Source: Allosediminivita pacifica
Lineage (GTDB): Bacteria; Pseudomonadota; Alphaproteobacteria; Rhodobacterales; Rhodobacteraceae
Length of the DNA: 64,000 nucleotides
NCBI RefSeq assembly: GCF_003054175.1
Contig: NZ_QBKN01000009.1
Coordinates: 82,207 to 146,206, forward strand
Direction of reading: 5' to 3'
Shown: positions 42,371-50,428 of the stretch, piece by piece
Position numbering within the stretch: position 1 is the stretch's first letter
Layout: every line of letters begins with the position of its first letter
Notes under the pieces: generated by a model
Told to the model about the DNA's origin: nothing
Seen by the model: only the letters and a program-made list of their open reading frames with translations
Database searches by the model: none
Position numbers and translations under genes: made by a program

Positions 42371-42385
42371 TTAATCAACCCTTAA
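42371..42385. promoter_or_regulatory. CtrA-type binding site TTAA-N7-TTAA
   Basis: TTAATCAACCCTTAA is a perfect full CtrA box. It lies between the 3' end of rluB (stop at 42399) and the start of the small membrane protein gene, in the position expected for control of the membrane/XpaC cluster. The pattern is seen; binding is inferred. Confidence 0.6.
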
Positions 42386-42398
42386 TGGAATAAGGCGC

Positions 42399-43205
42399 CT
42401 ATTTGCTGTCCGGCCTGATCTGTCGGCGCCGTCTTGTTGCCTTCTTTCGCGGTTTCGCCTCGCCCTCGGGTGATTCGAGGCCAAGCTGATCGCGCAGGAT
42501 GCGGGGACGGACCTCCTGCACCTCGCCCGGTTTCAGCTGACCGAGCTGGAAGGGGCCGTAGGAAACCCGGATCAGCCGGTTCACGGTGAGCCCGAGGTCG
42601 GCCATGGCGCGCCGAATCTCGCGGTTCTTGCCTTCGCGCAGGCCGATGGTGAGCCAGGCATTGGCGCCTTGCTGTCGGTCGAGCGTGGCCTGCATGGGCT
42701 GGTAGCGGATGCCCTCGACCTCGATCCCCTCGCGCAGGGGGGCGAGCAATGCATCGGTGGGACGGCCCTTCACGCGGACGCGGTACTTGCGCACCCAGCC
42801 CGTCGAGGGCAGTTCAAGCCGCCGTTTGAGTCCGCCGTCGTTCGTGAGCAGGAGCAGGCCCTCGGAATTGAGGTCGAGCCGTCCGACGCTCATGACGCGG
42901 GGCAGGTCGTCGGGCAACTCGTCATAGACGGTGGGGCGCCCCTGTTCGTCCTTGTTGGTCGTCACCAGCCCGGTCGGCTTGTGGTAGAGCCAGAGTCGCG
43001 CCGGATCGGGCGCGTCAAGCGGCGTGCCGTCGACGCTGACCTTGTCGGCGTCGGTCACGTTGAGCGCGGGGCTGTCGATGACCTTGCCGTTCACGCTGAC
43101 CCGTCCCTCGGCGATGAGACGTTCGGCCTCGCGCCGGCTGGCGCGGCCTGCACGGGCGATGACCTTGGCGACGCGGTCGCCCTTGGGAGGGGTCTGGGAT
43201 GTCAT
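42399..43205 (-). CDS. rluB: RsuA/RluB family rRNA pseudouridine synthase
   Basis: An enzyme of about 268 residues that modifies large-subunit rRNA (position 2605-type in E. coli for RluB). An S4 domain is seen at about 11-60 (RVAKVIARAGRASRREAERLI). The catalytic domain has SVGRLDLNSEGLLLLTNDG with the nucleophilic Asp, and REGKNREIRRAMADLGLTVNRLIRV. The tail is Lys/Arg-rich. Starts at 43205 or 43214 differ by three residues. It is divergent from tadA. RsuA is the other possibility, but the S4 type and size favour RluB. Confidence 0.9.
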   Translation of the reverse strand: MTSQTPPKGDRVAKVIARAGRASRREAERLIAEGRVSVNGKVIDSPALNVTDADKVSVDGTPLDAPDPARLWLYHKPTGLVTTNKDEQGRPTVYDELPDDLPRVMSVGRLDLNSEGLLLLTNDGGLKRRLELPSTGWVRKYRVRVKGRPTDALLAPLREGIEVEGIRYQPMQATLDRQQGANAWLTIGLREGKNREIRRAMADLGLTVNRLIRVSYGPFQLGQLKPGEVQEVRPRILRDQLGLESPEGEAKPRKKATRRRRQIRPDSK

Positions 43206-43284
43206 GGCGGGCATCTAGCGCAGAACGGCGGACTTGGAAATGCTTTCGCTTGGGTGCCGTGCCGCGCTGGGCTATGCGGGCGGC

Positions 43285-43734
43285 ATGGAATTTCGCAGTC
43301 ACATGGAGATGGCGCTGGAGGAGGCGCGGGCCGCGGCCGCGCGGGGCGAGGTGCCGGTGGGTGCGGTGCTTGTGGGCCCCGACGGGGCGGTGATCGCGCA
43401 GGCGGGCAACCGGACGCGCGAGCTCAGCGATCCCACCGCCCATGCCGAGGTGCTGGTGCTGCGCGCGGGCTGCGCCGCGGCCGGGTCGGAACGGCTGCCG
43501 GGTTGCGATCTCTACGTGACGCTGGAGCCCTGCGCGATGTGCGCGGCGGCGATCTCCTTCGCGCGCATCCGGCGGCTTTATTACGGCGCGTCGGACCCTA
43601 AGTCCGGCGGCGTGGCGCAGGGGGCACGGGTCTATGCCCAGCCGCAGTGCCACCACGTGCCCGAGGTCTACGACGGCATCGGAGCGGGCGGGGCCGAGGC
43701 GTTGCTGCGCGATTTCTTCGCAGGGCGCCGATGA
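43285..43734 (+). CDS. tadA: tRNA-specific adenosine deaminase
   Basis: A 149-residue enzyme that converts A34 to inosine in tRNA-Arg(ACG). The zinc and proton-transfer residues are H53 and E55 in [10 protein letters not shown] and C83 and C86 in [18 protein letters not shown] and the C-terminal [14 protein letters not shown] are typical. The start at 43285 fits the family; upstream codons overlap the promoter region. Its stop overlaps the ATG of the following pseudouridine synthase (ATGA), so both RNA-modifying enzymes are coupled. Confidence 0.95.
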   Translation: MEFRSHMEMALEEARAAAARGEVPVGAVLVGPDGAVIAQAGNRTRELSDPTAHAEVLVLRAGCAAAGSERLPGCDLYVTLEPCAMCAAAISFARIRRLYYGASDPKSGGVAQGARVYAQPQCHHVPEVYDGIGAGGAEALLRDFFAGRR

Positions 43735-44276
43735 GCCGGGTGATCCTGTTCAACAAGCCCTTCGGCGTGCTGTCTCAGTTCACCGACAAGGGGACCGAGG
43801 GCACGAAGCGGGCGACTCTGTCGAATTACATCGACGTGCCGGGGGTCTATCCCGCAGGGCGGCTCGACAAGGACAGCGAGGGGCTGCTGGTGCTCACCGA
43901 CGACGGCAAGCTGCAGGCGCGCATCGCCTCGCCCAGGTTCAAGAAGCCCAAGACCTACCTCGTGATGGTCGAGGGCGAGCCGGGCGAGGACCAGCTGGAG
44001 CGCCTCCGGAAGGGCGTCACGCTGAAGGACGGGCCGACGCGGCCCGCCGGGGTGGAGCGGATCGCCGATCCCGATCTCTGGCCGCGCGACCCGCCGGTGC
44101 GGTTCCGCAAGACGGTGCCGGACGCCTGGCTTCGCGTGACGCTGACCGAGGGGCGCAACCGGCAGGTGCGACGCATGGTGGCCCACGTGGGGCTGCCCTG
44201 CCTGCGGCTGGTGCGCTGGCAGGTGGGGGACTGGTCGCTCGATGGGATCGCGCCAGGGCACTGGCGCGAGGCCTGA
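43731..44276 (+). CDS. rluE: RluE-like 23S rRNA pseudouridine synthase
   Basis: A 181-residue enzyme of the RsuA/RluE family without the S4 domain, as in RluE. It begins [18 protein letters not shown]; the catalytic Asp is in [20 protein letters not shown] (about 40-59), and [24 protein letters not shown] closes the fold. It is coupled to tadA by a 4-base overlap. A family 2 repeat begins eight bases after the stop. Confidence 0.92.
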   Translation: MSRVILFNKPFGVLSQFTDKGTEGTKRATLSNYIDVPGVYPAGRLDKDSEGLLVLTDDGKLQARIASPRFKKPKTYLVMVEGEPGEDQLERLRKGVTLKDGPTRPAGVERIADPDLWPRDPPVRFRKTVPDAWLRVTLTEGRNRQVRRMVAHVGLPCLRLVRWQVGDWSLDGIAPGHWREA

Positions 44277-44283
44277 AAGAGGT

Positions 44284-44364
44284 TGTCCCGGGCCGGGACA
44301 CCTTCCTGCATAGCAATTTCAATGGCTTAAAGAGACGGCTTAACCGGAACTTAGGATTTGTCCC
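44284..44364 (+). repeat. Dispersed intergenic repeat family 2, copy D
   Basis: It runs from the hairpin TGTCCCGGGCCGGGACA through TTTCAATGGCTTAAAG and GGCTTAACC to ACTTAGGATTTGTCCC. It lies between the convergent rluE and CutA/NIF3-like genes, and its TTA at 44351-44353 is the TAA stop of the latter. Confidence 0.83.
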
Positions 44365-44821
44365 CCGCCGGCCCCGCGGTCCTGAGGTCGCCGGGCACCC
44401 AGTCCGCCTCGGGGCGATTCCAGAACTTGTTGGGATTGTCCTCGACGCTGCCGGGCACGTGCCGCGTGCGCAGCGCTTCGGTCACCACGACCACCGGTTC
44501 CTCGTAGGGGTGCACCTGGTGGATGGCCTGCAGCACCTGCGTCAGCACCGCGGGATCGCGCGGTACGAGAAACGCCAGCTCCGCGCAGGGCACCTCGACC
44601 ACGCCGCCGCTGGGCGCGTTGCGCCCGGTGCCGAGCGAGCGGTAGCGCTGGATGCCGGGCTGCGTGGTGAACGTCACGCTGTCGTAGTCGCCGTATTTCA
44701 GGGAATCGGCGGCGAGGATGGCCGCGCGCAGCCGTGCCTCGTCCGCCTCGGGCACCTGCACCGCGACGCGGTAGGCGGGTTCGCCGTGGAAGAGGGCGGT
44801 TTCGGGGCTGGGAAGGGACAT
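44351..44821 (-). CDS. CutA-like/NIF3 C-terminal (YqfO-type) protein
   Basis: A 156-residue protein with the ferredoxin-like fold shared by CutA and the NIF3 insert domain: YRVAVQVPEADEARLRAAIL at the start, VEVPCAELAFLVPRDPAVL in the middle and IHQVHPYEEPVVVV (near 115-128), the HPYEEP loop being the hallmark. It probably forms a trimer; metal binding is possible but unproven. The last four codons and the stop (GDKS-TAA) lie inside repeat copy D, so the repeat has set the C-terminus. ATG 44821 is the best start. Confidence 0.8.
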   Translation of the reverse strand: MSLPSPETALFHGEPAYRVAVQVPEADEARLRAAILAADSLKYGDYDSVTFTTQPGIQRYRSLGTGRNAPSGGVVEVPCAELAFLVPRDPAVLTQVLQAIHQVHPYEEPVVVVTEALRTRHVPGSVEDNPNKFWNRPEADWVPGDLRTAGPAGDKS

Positions 44822-44918
44822 GGCGGCTCCGTCTGCAAGGGTCGGACGCGGCCTATACGATCCCCCGCCGGACCGCCACGGGAGTGTGGGGGACGATCCG
44901 GTCCGGCAGGGGCCCGCC

Positions 44919-45797
44919 TCAGCCCTTTTCGGGCGGACGGGGTGGCGTGCCGCCGCCGAAATCACCCGGCGGGGGCGGCATGGAAAGGTCGCGGTCGGCG
45001 TCGAAATCGACGGGGATGATCACGGCGCCCGCGTAGCCGGTCCCGGGCGTGCCCGTCATGCTCAGCGTCTGCTGGGCCAGTTCGGCCGCGGAGTTGTCAC
45101 CGAAGACGTTGTCGCGGGCGAGGCTGATCCGGCCGAGATTCCGGGTGCCGTTGGAATAACGGGCGTCGGCGGCGTAGACCCTGGCGCAGACATCCGCGGG
45201 CAGGGCGATCTGGGCGGTCAGGACGGGGTCGGCCCCGCTGACGGCGGCCCCGGCGCTTTCGAAGACCTCGAAGTGGATGTGCGGCCAGCGCCCGTCGTAG
45301 CAGCCGGGCACGATGGTGGTGAAGGTCACGTGGCCCTCGTCGTCGGCGATGCCCACGCCGCGCAGCCAGTTGGCCTGCGGTGCGTCGTAGAGCGAATAAT
45401 GCCCCGTGGCATCGCAATGCCAGACGTAGATCGCGTGACCGGCCAGCGGCGTGCAGCCGTCGGCGTCGATCAGCTGCAGGTCGAGCTGCAGCGGAACGCC
45501 CTCGGTGTCTTCGGTCATCTCGCCGAAGGAGCCGCGCAGGTCGCGGCGGATCACGCCCTCCTGCCGCAGGGCGTCGATCACCTGGCCGTCGCGGGTGTTG
45601 CTGCCGTCGGCGGGGTAGGGGCCCGCTGTCTCCCAGGGGAGACCCACGCATTGCAGCGCCGCCGCGGGCGCGCCGCTGGCGGCGGCAAGGCCGAGCCCGC
45701 CGAAGAGCGCGAGCAGCCGCCTGCGCCCGACCATGCGGGGCAGGTCGTGTGCGAGGCCGAGATCGTGATCGTCGTGATCACCGTGGTCTTCCGTCAT
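44919..45797 (-). CDS. Exported intradiol ring-cleavage dioxygenase-like protein
   Basis: A 292-residue protein of the protocatechuate 3,4-dioxygenase superfamily. It starts with a His/Asp-rich segment, then a Tat-like stretch (VGRRRLLALFGGLGLAAASG, about 23-42), so export is likely. The Fe(III) ligands are visible: Tyr in HYSLYDA and in PGCYDGRWPHIHFEVF, the latter also with both histidines. Exported members lack a known catabolic partner, and none is adjacent here. Aromatic-compound oxidation in the periplasm is an inference. The gene is alone between the CutA-like gene and hemF. Confidence 0.85.
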   Translation of the reverse strand: MTEDHGDHDDHDLGLAHDLPRMVGRRRLLALFGGLGLAAASGAPAAALQCVGLPWETAGPYPADGSNTRDGQVIDALRQEGVIRRDLRGSFGEMTEDTEGVPLQLDLQLIDADGCTPLAGHAIYVWHCDATGHYSLYDAPQANWLRGVGIADDEGHVTFTTIVPGCYDGRWPHIHFEVFESAGAAVSGADPVLTAQIALPADVCARVYAADARYSNGTRNLGRISLARDNVFGDNSAAELAQQTLSMTGTPGTGYAGAVIIPVDFDADRDLSMPPPPGDFGGGTPPRPPEKG

Positions 45798-45893
45798 GTT
45801 CTTGGTCCTTGCGCCGTTTCGGGGGCGGTTTCAGGACTGACACGAGCCACGTGCCGCGTTCCGTCGCGCGCGGAGATCACGGGTTCGCGAGGA

Positions 45894-46781
45894 TCAGATC
45901 CACTTGGCCAGCGGCGGCAGGCTCATGAGCACGGCGTCGGGATCGTGCCCGGTGGCGAGCCCGAACTTGGTGCCCCGGTCGTAGACCAGGTTGTACTCGG
46001 CGTAGATGCCGCGGTGCACCAGCTGCGTGTCGCGGTCGTCCTCGGTGAAGGGCTGCGCCCGGCGCTTTTCCACCAGCGGCACGAAGGCGGGCAGGAAGGC
46101 GCGGCCGATGTCCTGGGTGAGCGCGAAGTCGACCTCCCAGTCGCCGCTGTTGAGATCGTCCATGAAGATCCCGCCCACGCCGCGCGCCCGCTTGCGGTGG
46201 GGGATGTAGAAATACTCGTCCGCCCAGGCCTTGAGGCGGGGGTAATGCGCCTCGCCGTGCGGGTCGAGATGCGCCTTCTGGGTGGCGTGGAAATGCGCGG
46301 TGTCCTCGGCATACTCGATGCAGGGGTTCAGGTCCGACCCGCCGCCGAACCACCAGGTGTGCGGCGTCCAGAACATGCGGGTGTTCATGTGCACCGCTGG
46401 AGCATGCGGGTTCTGCATGTGCGCCACCAGGCTGATGCCGCTGGCCCAGAAGCGGGGGTCGTCCTCCATGCCCGGCACGCCGCGTGCGGCCATGGATTTC
46501 TGCGCCGCCTCTCCAAGCGTGCCGTAGACCTCCGAGACGTTGACACCGACCTTCTCGAAGACGCGGCCGCCGCGCATCACGCTCATCAGCCCGCCGCCCG
46601 CGTCCGATCCGTCCTCGGCGGTGCGCGTGGTGGGCTTCACCTCGAAACGCCCCGGCGCGGCCTCGGCCAGCGGTCCCTCGGCGTGGCTGTCCTCGAGCGC
46701 CTCGAAGGCCGTGACGATTTCATCGCGCAGGTGGCGGAACCAGGCCGAAGCGCGGGCTTTCTGGTCGGCGAAGTCTTGCAT
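45894..46781 (-). CDS. hemF: Oxygen-dependent coproporphyrinogen III oxidase
   Basis: A 295-residue heme-pathway enzyme that decarboxylates coproporphyrinogen III to protoporphyrinogen IX with O2. Family signatures are visible: FEVKPTTRTAEDGSDAGGGLMSVMRGG, FWASGISLVAHMQNPHAPAVHMNTRMF, WWFGGGSDLNP and the C-terminal EYNLVYDRGTKFGLATGHDPDAVLMSLPP. The length is normal. It is divergent from a small lipoprotein gene across 91 bases. Aerobic heme synthesis is implied. Confidence 0.97.
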   Translation of the reverse strand: MQDFADQKARASAWFRHLRDEIVTAFEALEDSHAEGPLAEAAPGRFEVKPTTRTAEDGSDAGGGLMSVMRGGRVFEKVGVNVSEVYGTLGEAAQKSMAARGVPGMEDDPRFWASGISLVAHMQNPHAPAVHMNTRMFWTPHTWWFGGGSDLNPCIEYAEDTAHFHATQKAHLDPHGEAHYPRLKAWADEYFYIPHRKRARGVGGIFMDDLNSGDWEVDFALTQDIGRAFLPAFVPLVEKRRAQPFTEDDRDTQLVHRGIYAEYNLVYDRGTKFGLATGHDPDAVLMSLPPLAKWI

Positions 46782-46872
46782 GGCGGACCCTTCTGCGTGT
46801 TTTGTGGAGCTGGGTAGCAGTCCGGACCGCGCTGTTCCAGCACGGGACACCACGCAACCGAGGAGTCTCTTG

Positions 46873-47151
46873 ATGCGCAAGGAGGCATGGCTCTTGCCGG
46901 CATTGGCGCTGATCCTGGCGCTGGGGGGCTGCTCGCGCGTGATGAGCGGCGGGCTCGACCGCTGCCAGTCCCGCGCCAGCGCGCCGCTGAACGAGATCGA
47001 CTTTGCAATGGCCGTGGTGGAACGCCGCGTCGCACGGGACAGCGGGCTCGGCGACGACCCCGAGAGACTCGACCAGATGGAAGCCCGGCGCGAGATCATC
47101 GTGCAGCGCACCTCCGAACGGCTTGCCGCCTGCCGGGCCCGCTACGGCTGA
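46873..47151 (+). CDS. Small lipoprotein, unknown
   Basis: A 92-residue lipoprotein with signal MRKEAWLLPALALILALGGCS (lipobox LGGC, Cys20), then a short helical mature part with two more cysteines and many Arg/Glu residues (VVERRVARDSG, QRTSERLAACRARYG). No family is recognised. GGAGTCTC precedes the ATG. It is divergent from hemF and followed after 14 bases by a family 1 repeat. Confidence 0.78.
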   Translation: MRKEAWLLPALALILALGGCSRVMSGGLDRCQSRASAPLNEIDFAMAVVERRVARDSGLGDDPERLDQMEARREIIVQRTSERLAACRARYG

Positions 47152-47165
47152 AGCACCGGCCCCCT

Positions 47166-47211
47166 GCTTCTTTTCGCTGAAAATACCTCGGGGTCCGGAG
47201 CAGAGCCCCGG
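47166..47211 (-). repeat. Dispersed intergenic repeat family 1, copy 6 (short)
   Basis: GCTTCTTTTCGCTGAAAATACCTCGGGG joined to a shortened GGAGCAGAGCCCCGG end; the middle GTCCC hairpin is missing. It lies 14 bases after the stop of the small lipoprotein gene. Confidence 0.78.
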
Positions 47212-47243
47212 TCCGACGCTGCCAAAGGGCGTGGCGCCGCGCG

Positions 47244-48044
47244 TCAGTGCGCGGGGGCCGCCACCGGGTCGAGCAGCGTGCGGCCGCCGTCGACGGTCAG
47301 GATCTGGCCTGTCATGAACCCCGCGCCCTCGGAGGCGAGGAACTGCACGGTCTCGGCGACCTCCGCGGGCGCCGCGATGCGGCCCATGGGCGTGTGGTCT
47401 TCGATGTCGGTGCGGTAGCTGCGGTGTTCCTTGAGCGTCTCCTTGAGGCTTGAGGACATGACAGATCCGAATGCCACGGCGTTCACGCGGATCCTGTGCG
47501 GTGCCATGGCGACGGCGAGCGAGCGGGTCATCTGGTCGAGCGCCGCGCAGGAGACCGAGTAGCCCAGCAGCGAGGGGTGCGTGCGGCGCGCGGCGATGGA
47601 CGAGAGGTTCACGATGGAGCCGGCCTGCCCGCCTTCGCTGCCCTCGGCCTGCTTGATCATGCGCTTGGCGACGATCTGGCTGAGCCGCAGGGCGGTGGTC
47701 AGGTTCTGGTCCAGAAGCTGCGGCACGGATTCGTCGTCGAGGTCGAGCGGATCGGAAGGCAGCATCTGCCGCGAGCCGTTCACGAGGATGTCGACGCGGT
47801 CGAAGGCGTCGAGCGTGGCCGAGAGCAGGTTGGCCATGGAGAGCCGTTCGCGCAGGTCGCCGGCGAAGTAGCGCATGTTGCCCTCGTCGGGCAGCTTGCC
47901 GCATTCCTTGACCAGGCGCTTCTCGTCCATGTCGGCGAACATGACGTTGGCGCCCTTGTCGGCAAAGCGCCGGGCGATGGCGAGGCCCACGCCGTTGGCG
48001 GCGCCGGTCACGATGGCGGTCTTGCCTTCGATGCTGAATGTCAT
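47244..48044 (-). CDS. Short-chain dehydrogenase/reductase with altered active site
   Basis: A 266-residue Rossmann-fold SDR. The cofactor loop [10 protein letters not shown] (13-22) and FADMDEKR at strand 2 suggest NAD binding. S148/S149 in NLSSIAA and Y162 are present, but the YxxxK lysine is missing: the sequence reads YSVSC, with C166 at that place. The NNAG motif is also changed to NGSR (89-92). Ordinary SDR catalysis is therefore doubtful although the fold is complete. It is last of a probable clpS-rsmC-SDR unit, 24 bases after rsmC. Confidence 0.87.
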   Translation of the reverse strand: MTFSIEGKTAIVTGAANGVGLAIARRFADKGANVMFADMDEKRLVKECGKLPDEGNMRYFAGDLRERLSMANLLSATLDAFDRVDILVNGSRQMLPSDPLDLDDESVPQLLDQNLTTALRLSQIVAKRMIKQAEGSEGGQAGSIVNLSSIAARRTHPSLLGYSVSCAALDQMTRSLAVAMAPHRIRVNAVAFGSVMSSSLKETLKEHRSYRTDIEDHTPMGRIAAPAEVAETVQFLASEGAGFMTGQILTVDGGRTLLDPVAAPAH

Positions 48045-48068
48045 CGGGGGATCCTTGTGAAGGAGCGT

Positions 48069-49055
48069 CTAGCGCCGGGCGCGGCGGGGGCGCGCGGCGG
48101 TGATGAGCTTGAAACGCGTGTTGCCGCCGATCTCGTCGACGTCCGCGAAGGTGTCCTGCAACGTGGATTCGTAGGGCAGATGGCGGTTTGCCACCAGAAA
48201 AAGCGTGCCCTGCGGGGTCAGCATCCGCGCCGCTGCCCGGATGAAGGCCTGTCCGAGGCCGGGATCGGCCTTGCGGGCGATGTGGAAGGGCGGGTTCATG
48301 ACCACGGTGTTCACGCTGCCCTCGGGCGCCCAGGTTGTGGCGTCGGCCCAGTGGAACTGCGCGCGCGGGTCGGTGACGTTCTTGCGCGCGCAGTCGAGCG
48401 CGTCGAGGTCGGCCTCGACGAGGTGCAGGCTTTCCACACCCGCGCGGTCGAGCACGGCGGGGGCAAGGCCGCCCCAGCCGGCGCCAAGGTCCACGACCGT
48501 CGCGCCGAGCTTGCGGGGCAGGGCCTCGGCCAGCGCCTCGGACGCGGGGTCGGGGCCGTCGGCCGAGAAGATGCCGGGCGCGGTCCACATGCCGCTGTCG
48601 AGCTGGCGGGGCGCGTGGGCCCAGTCGGCCAGCGCATCCGGGTCGGGGCGGAACCAGGCCATCTTGCCGTGCGCCTTGGAGACCACGCCCTCGGTCGCGA
48701 CGCGCGGGCGCAGCGCTTTGACCATGGCCTCGATGCCGTCGGTCTTCTGGCCGTCGATCACGACGAGATCGTCGGTGATGGCGCAGGCTTCGGCAAGGCG
48801 GGCCTCGGCGCGATCACGGGCGCGGGGCAGGAAGACGATGGTCGCGGCGTAGCGGCCCTCGGGCGCGGCGCGCGTGGTGAGGCCGCGGCGCGTCCATGCG
48901 TCGTGGTCGGGGGCGAAACGTTGAAGGATTTCGCAACGGGCGGGATCGAGACCGGCAAGGTCGAGATCACCGGGGGCGCCCGACAGCAGGATGCGGCCCT
49001 CGTGGGGCAGCGTCAGTCCCGATGTCAGCGCGTGCGTGAGGCGGTCGAAAGACAT
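48069..49055 (-). CDS. rsmC: RsmC-like class I methyltransferase
   Basis: A 328-residue methyltransferase of the RsmC/RlmG type, which methylates guanine N2 in rRNA. A degenerate N-terminal copy (about 1-150) is followed by the active domain with the SAM loop TVVDLGAGWGGLAPAVL (about 180-196), ESLHLVEADLDALDCAR and the catalytic NPPFH (near 255). MSFDRLTHALTSG at 49055 is the best start. It lies 22 bases after clpS and 24 before the SDR gene. RsmC itself versus RlmG cannot be decided. Confidence 0.85.
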   Translation of the reverse strand: MSFDRLTHALTSGLTLPHEGRILLSGAPGDLDLAGLDPARCEILQRFAPDHDAWTRRGLTTRAAPEGRYAATIVFLPRARDRAEARLAEACAITDDLVVIDGQKTDGIEAMVKALRPRVATEGVVSKAHGKMAWFRPDPDALADWAHAPRQLDSGMWTAPGIFSADGPDPASEALAEALPRKLGATVVDLGAGWGGLAPAVLDRAGVESLHLVEADLDALDCARKNVTDPRAQFHWADATTWAPEGSVNTVVMNPPFHIARKADPGLGQAFIRAAARMLTPQGTLFLVANRHLPYESTLQDTFADVDEIGGNTRFKLITAARPRRARR

Positions 49056-49077
49056 GCGGCGGGCCTTAGCGCAGCCG

Positions 49078-49404
49078 TCATTCCTTTTCCATGGTGCATT
49101 GCAGCGGGTGCTGGTGTCGCCGCGCGAAATCCATGACCTGGCCGACCTTGGTCTCGGCGATTTCGTGGCTGAAGACGCCGACCACGGCGACACCCTTCTT
49201 GTGCACGGTCAGCATGATCTCGAAGGCCTGGGCATGGTTCATGCCGAAGAAACGTTCGAGGACATGCACGACGAATTCCATCGGCGTGTAGTCGTCGTTG
49301 AGCAGCAATACCTTGTAGAGCGGCGGTCTTTTCGTCTTGGGACGGGTCTTGACCACAACGTCCGCGTCGCTGTCGCCATCACCGTCGCCTGGTGTCTGGG
49401 CCAT
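49078..49404 (-). CDS. clpS: ATP-dependent Clp protease adaptor ClpS
   Basis: A protein of about 108 residues that delivers N-degron substrates to ClpAP. A disordered acidic N-terminus ([18 protein letters not shown]) precedes the core [24 protein letters not shown], with the DDYTPMEF substrate pocket, and [20 protein letters not shown]. An upstream ATG at 49434 would add ten residues ([10 protein letters not shown]) and cannot be ruled out. No clpA is adjacent in this window. It is divergent from the HAD gene. Confidence 0.95.
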   Translation of the reverse strand: MAQTPGDGDGDSDADVVVKTRPKTKRPPLYKVLLLNDDYTPMEFVVHVLERFFGMNHAQAFEIMLTVHKKGVAVVGVFSHEIAETKVGQVMDFARRHQHPLQCTMEKE

Positions 49405-49530
49405 GTAAGTCTGCGCCTTCTGGAGGTGGGTCATGTCTCGGATCGCCGGGATTTTGCGGTTCCTCGCTTGACGCCGTTATATAATCGGCAGACGCCCCGA
49501 GAAAAGACCAAGCCCGGAGAAGTGGCCTGA

Positions 49531-50229
49531 ATGGCACGAAAACTTCTGACAATCGGTTTCGATGCGGACGACACGCTCTGGCACAACGAGCGATTCTTCG
49601 CGCTGACGCAGGAAAGAGTGGCAGCCCTGCTTGCCGATTATGCAGAGCGCGATCACCTCGACGCGCGGCTGCTCGAGGCCGAACGGCGCAATCTCGGCCA
49701 CTACGGATTCGGCGTGAAGGGATTCGTGCTGTCGATGATCGAGACCGCGGTCGAGGTCACCGAGGGCCGCGTGCCGGGGCACGTGGTGGGACAGATCCTG
49801 GAGGCCGGGCAGGAGCTGCTGGCCCATCCGCTGGAGCTTTTGCCCCATGCGCGCGAGGCGGTGGAGGCCGTGGCCGACAGCCATCACCTCTTGCTCATCA
49901 CCAAGGGCGACCTGCTGCACCAGGAGCGCAAGCTGGCGCAGTCGGGGCTGGGCGAGCTGTTCGACGGGGTCGAGATCGTTTCGGACAAGACCTCGGCGGT
50001 CTATGCCGACATCTTCGGGCGCAGCCCCGGCGGGCCGGAGGGTGCGATGATGATCGGCAATTCCATGAAATCGGACGTGGTGCCCGCGATCGAGAGCGGA
50101 AGCTGGGGCGTCTTCGTCCCGCACGAACACGAATGGGCCCTGGAACGGGCGGCGGTGCCCGAGACGCCGCGCTATCGCGAGATCCCGGATCTTGGCGCGC
50201 TGCCCGCGCTGGTTGAGTCGATCGGCTGA
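49531..50229 (+). CDS. HAD family hydrolase
   Basis: A 232-residue phosphatase-type HAD protein. Motif I is GFDADDTLWHN (nucleophile D11, acid D13), motif II is the LLITKGD segment near 130, and the motif III/IV region is MMIGNSMKSDVVPAIESG (about 172-189). A helical cap lies between I and II. Size and the DADDTLW opening resemble YjjG/phosphoglycolate-type phosphatases. The substrate is unknown. GGAGAA precedes its start. It is followed by a 199-base gap before the carboxypeptidase gene. Confidence 0.9.
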   Translation: MARKLLTIGFDADDTLWHNERFFALTQERVAALLADYAERDHLDARLLEAERRNLGHYGFGVKGFVLSMIETAVEVTEGRVPGHVVGQILEAGQELLAHPLELLPHAREAVEAVADSHHLLLITKGDLLHQERKLAQSGLGELFDGVEIVSDKTSAVYADIFGRSPGGPEGAMMIGNSMKSDVVPAIESGSWGVFVPHEHEWALERAAVPETPRYREIPDLGALPALVESIG

Positions 50230-50428
50230 GCGCGACTTTTTTGCAACGATCGCCGGTCTGGGGGTGCACGTCGCCCGGGGCGCAACATATGCCTTTTCCG
50301 TTAACGATTTGCCGGGATTATCAAGACATTGCGAGCTTCCCTTTGAGTGGTCTCCGTGCTAGCCTTTCGGATAATCAAGAAGGCGACCGGCACAAGATCG
50401 GCGCACGAGGCAGTGAAAGGCGAACCCT

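Noticed and set aside
47496..49136. A 546-codon plus-strand open frame
   Set aside because: It is antisense to the SDR, rsmC and clpS genes and shows no domain.
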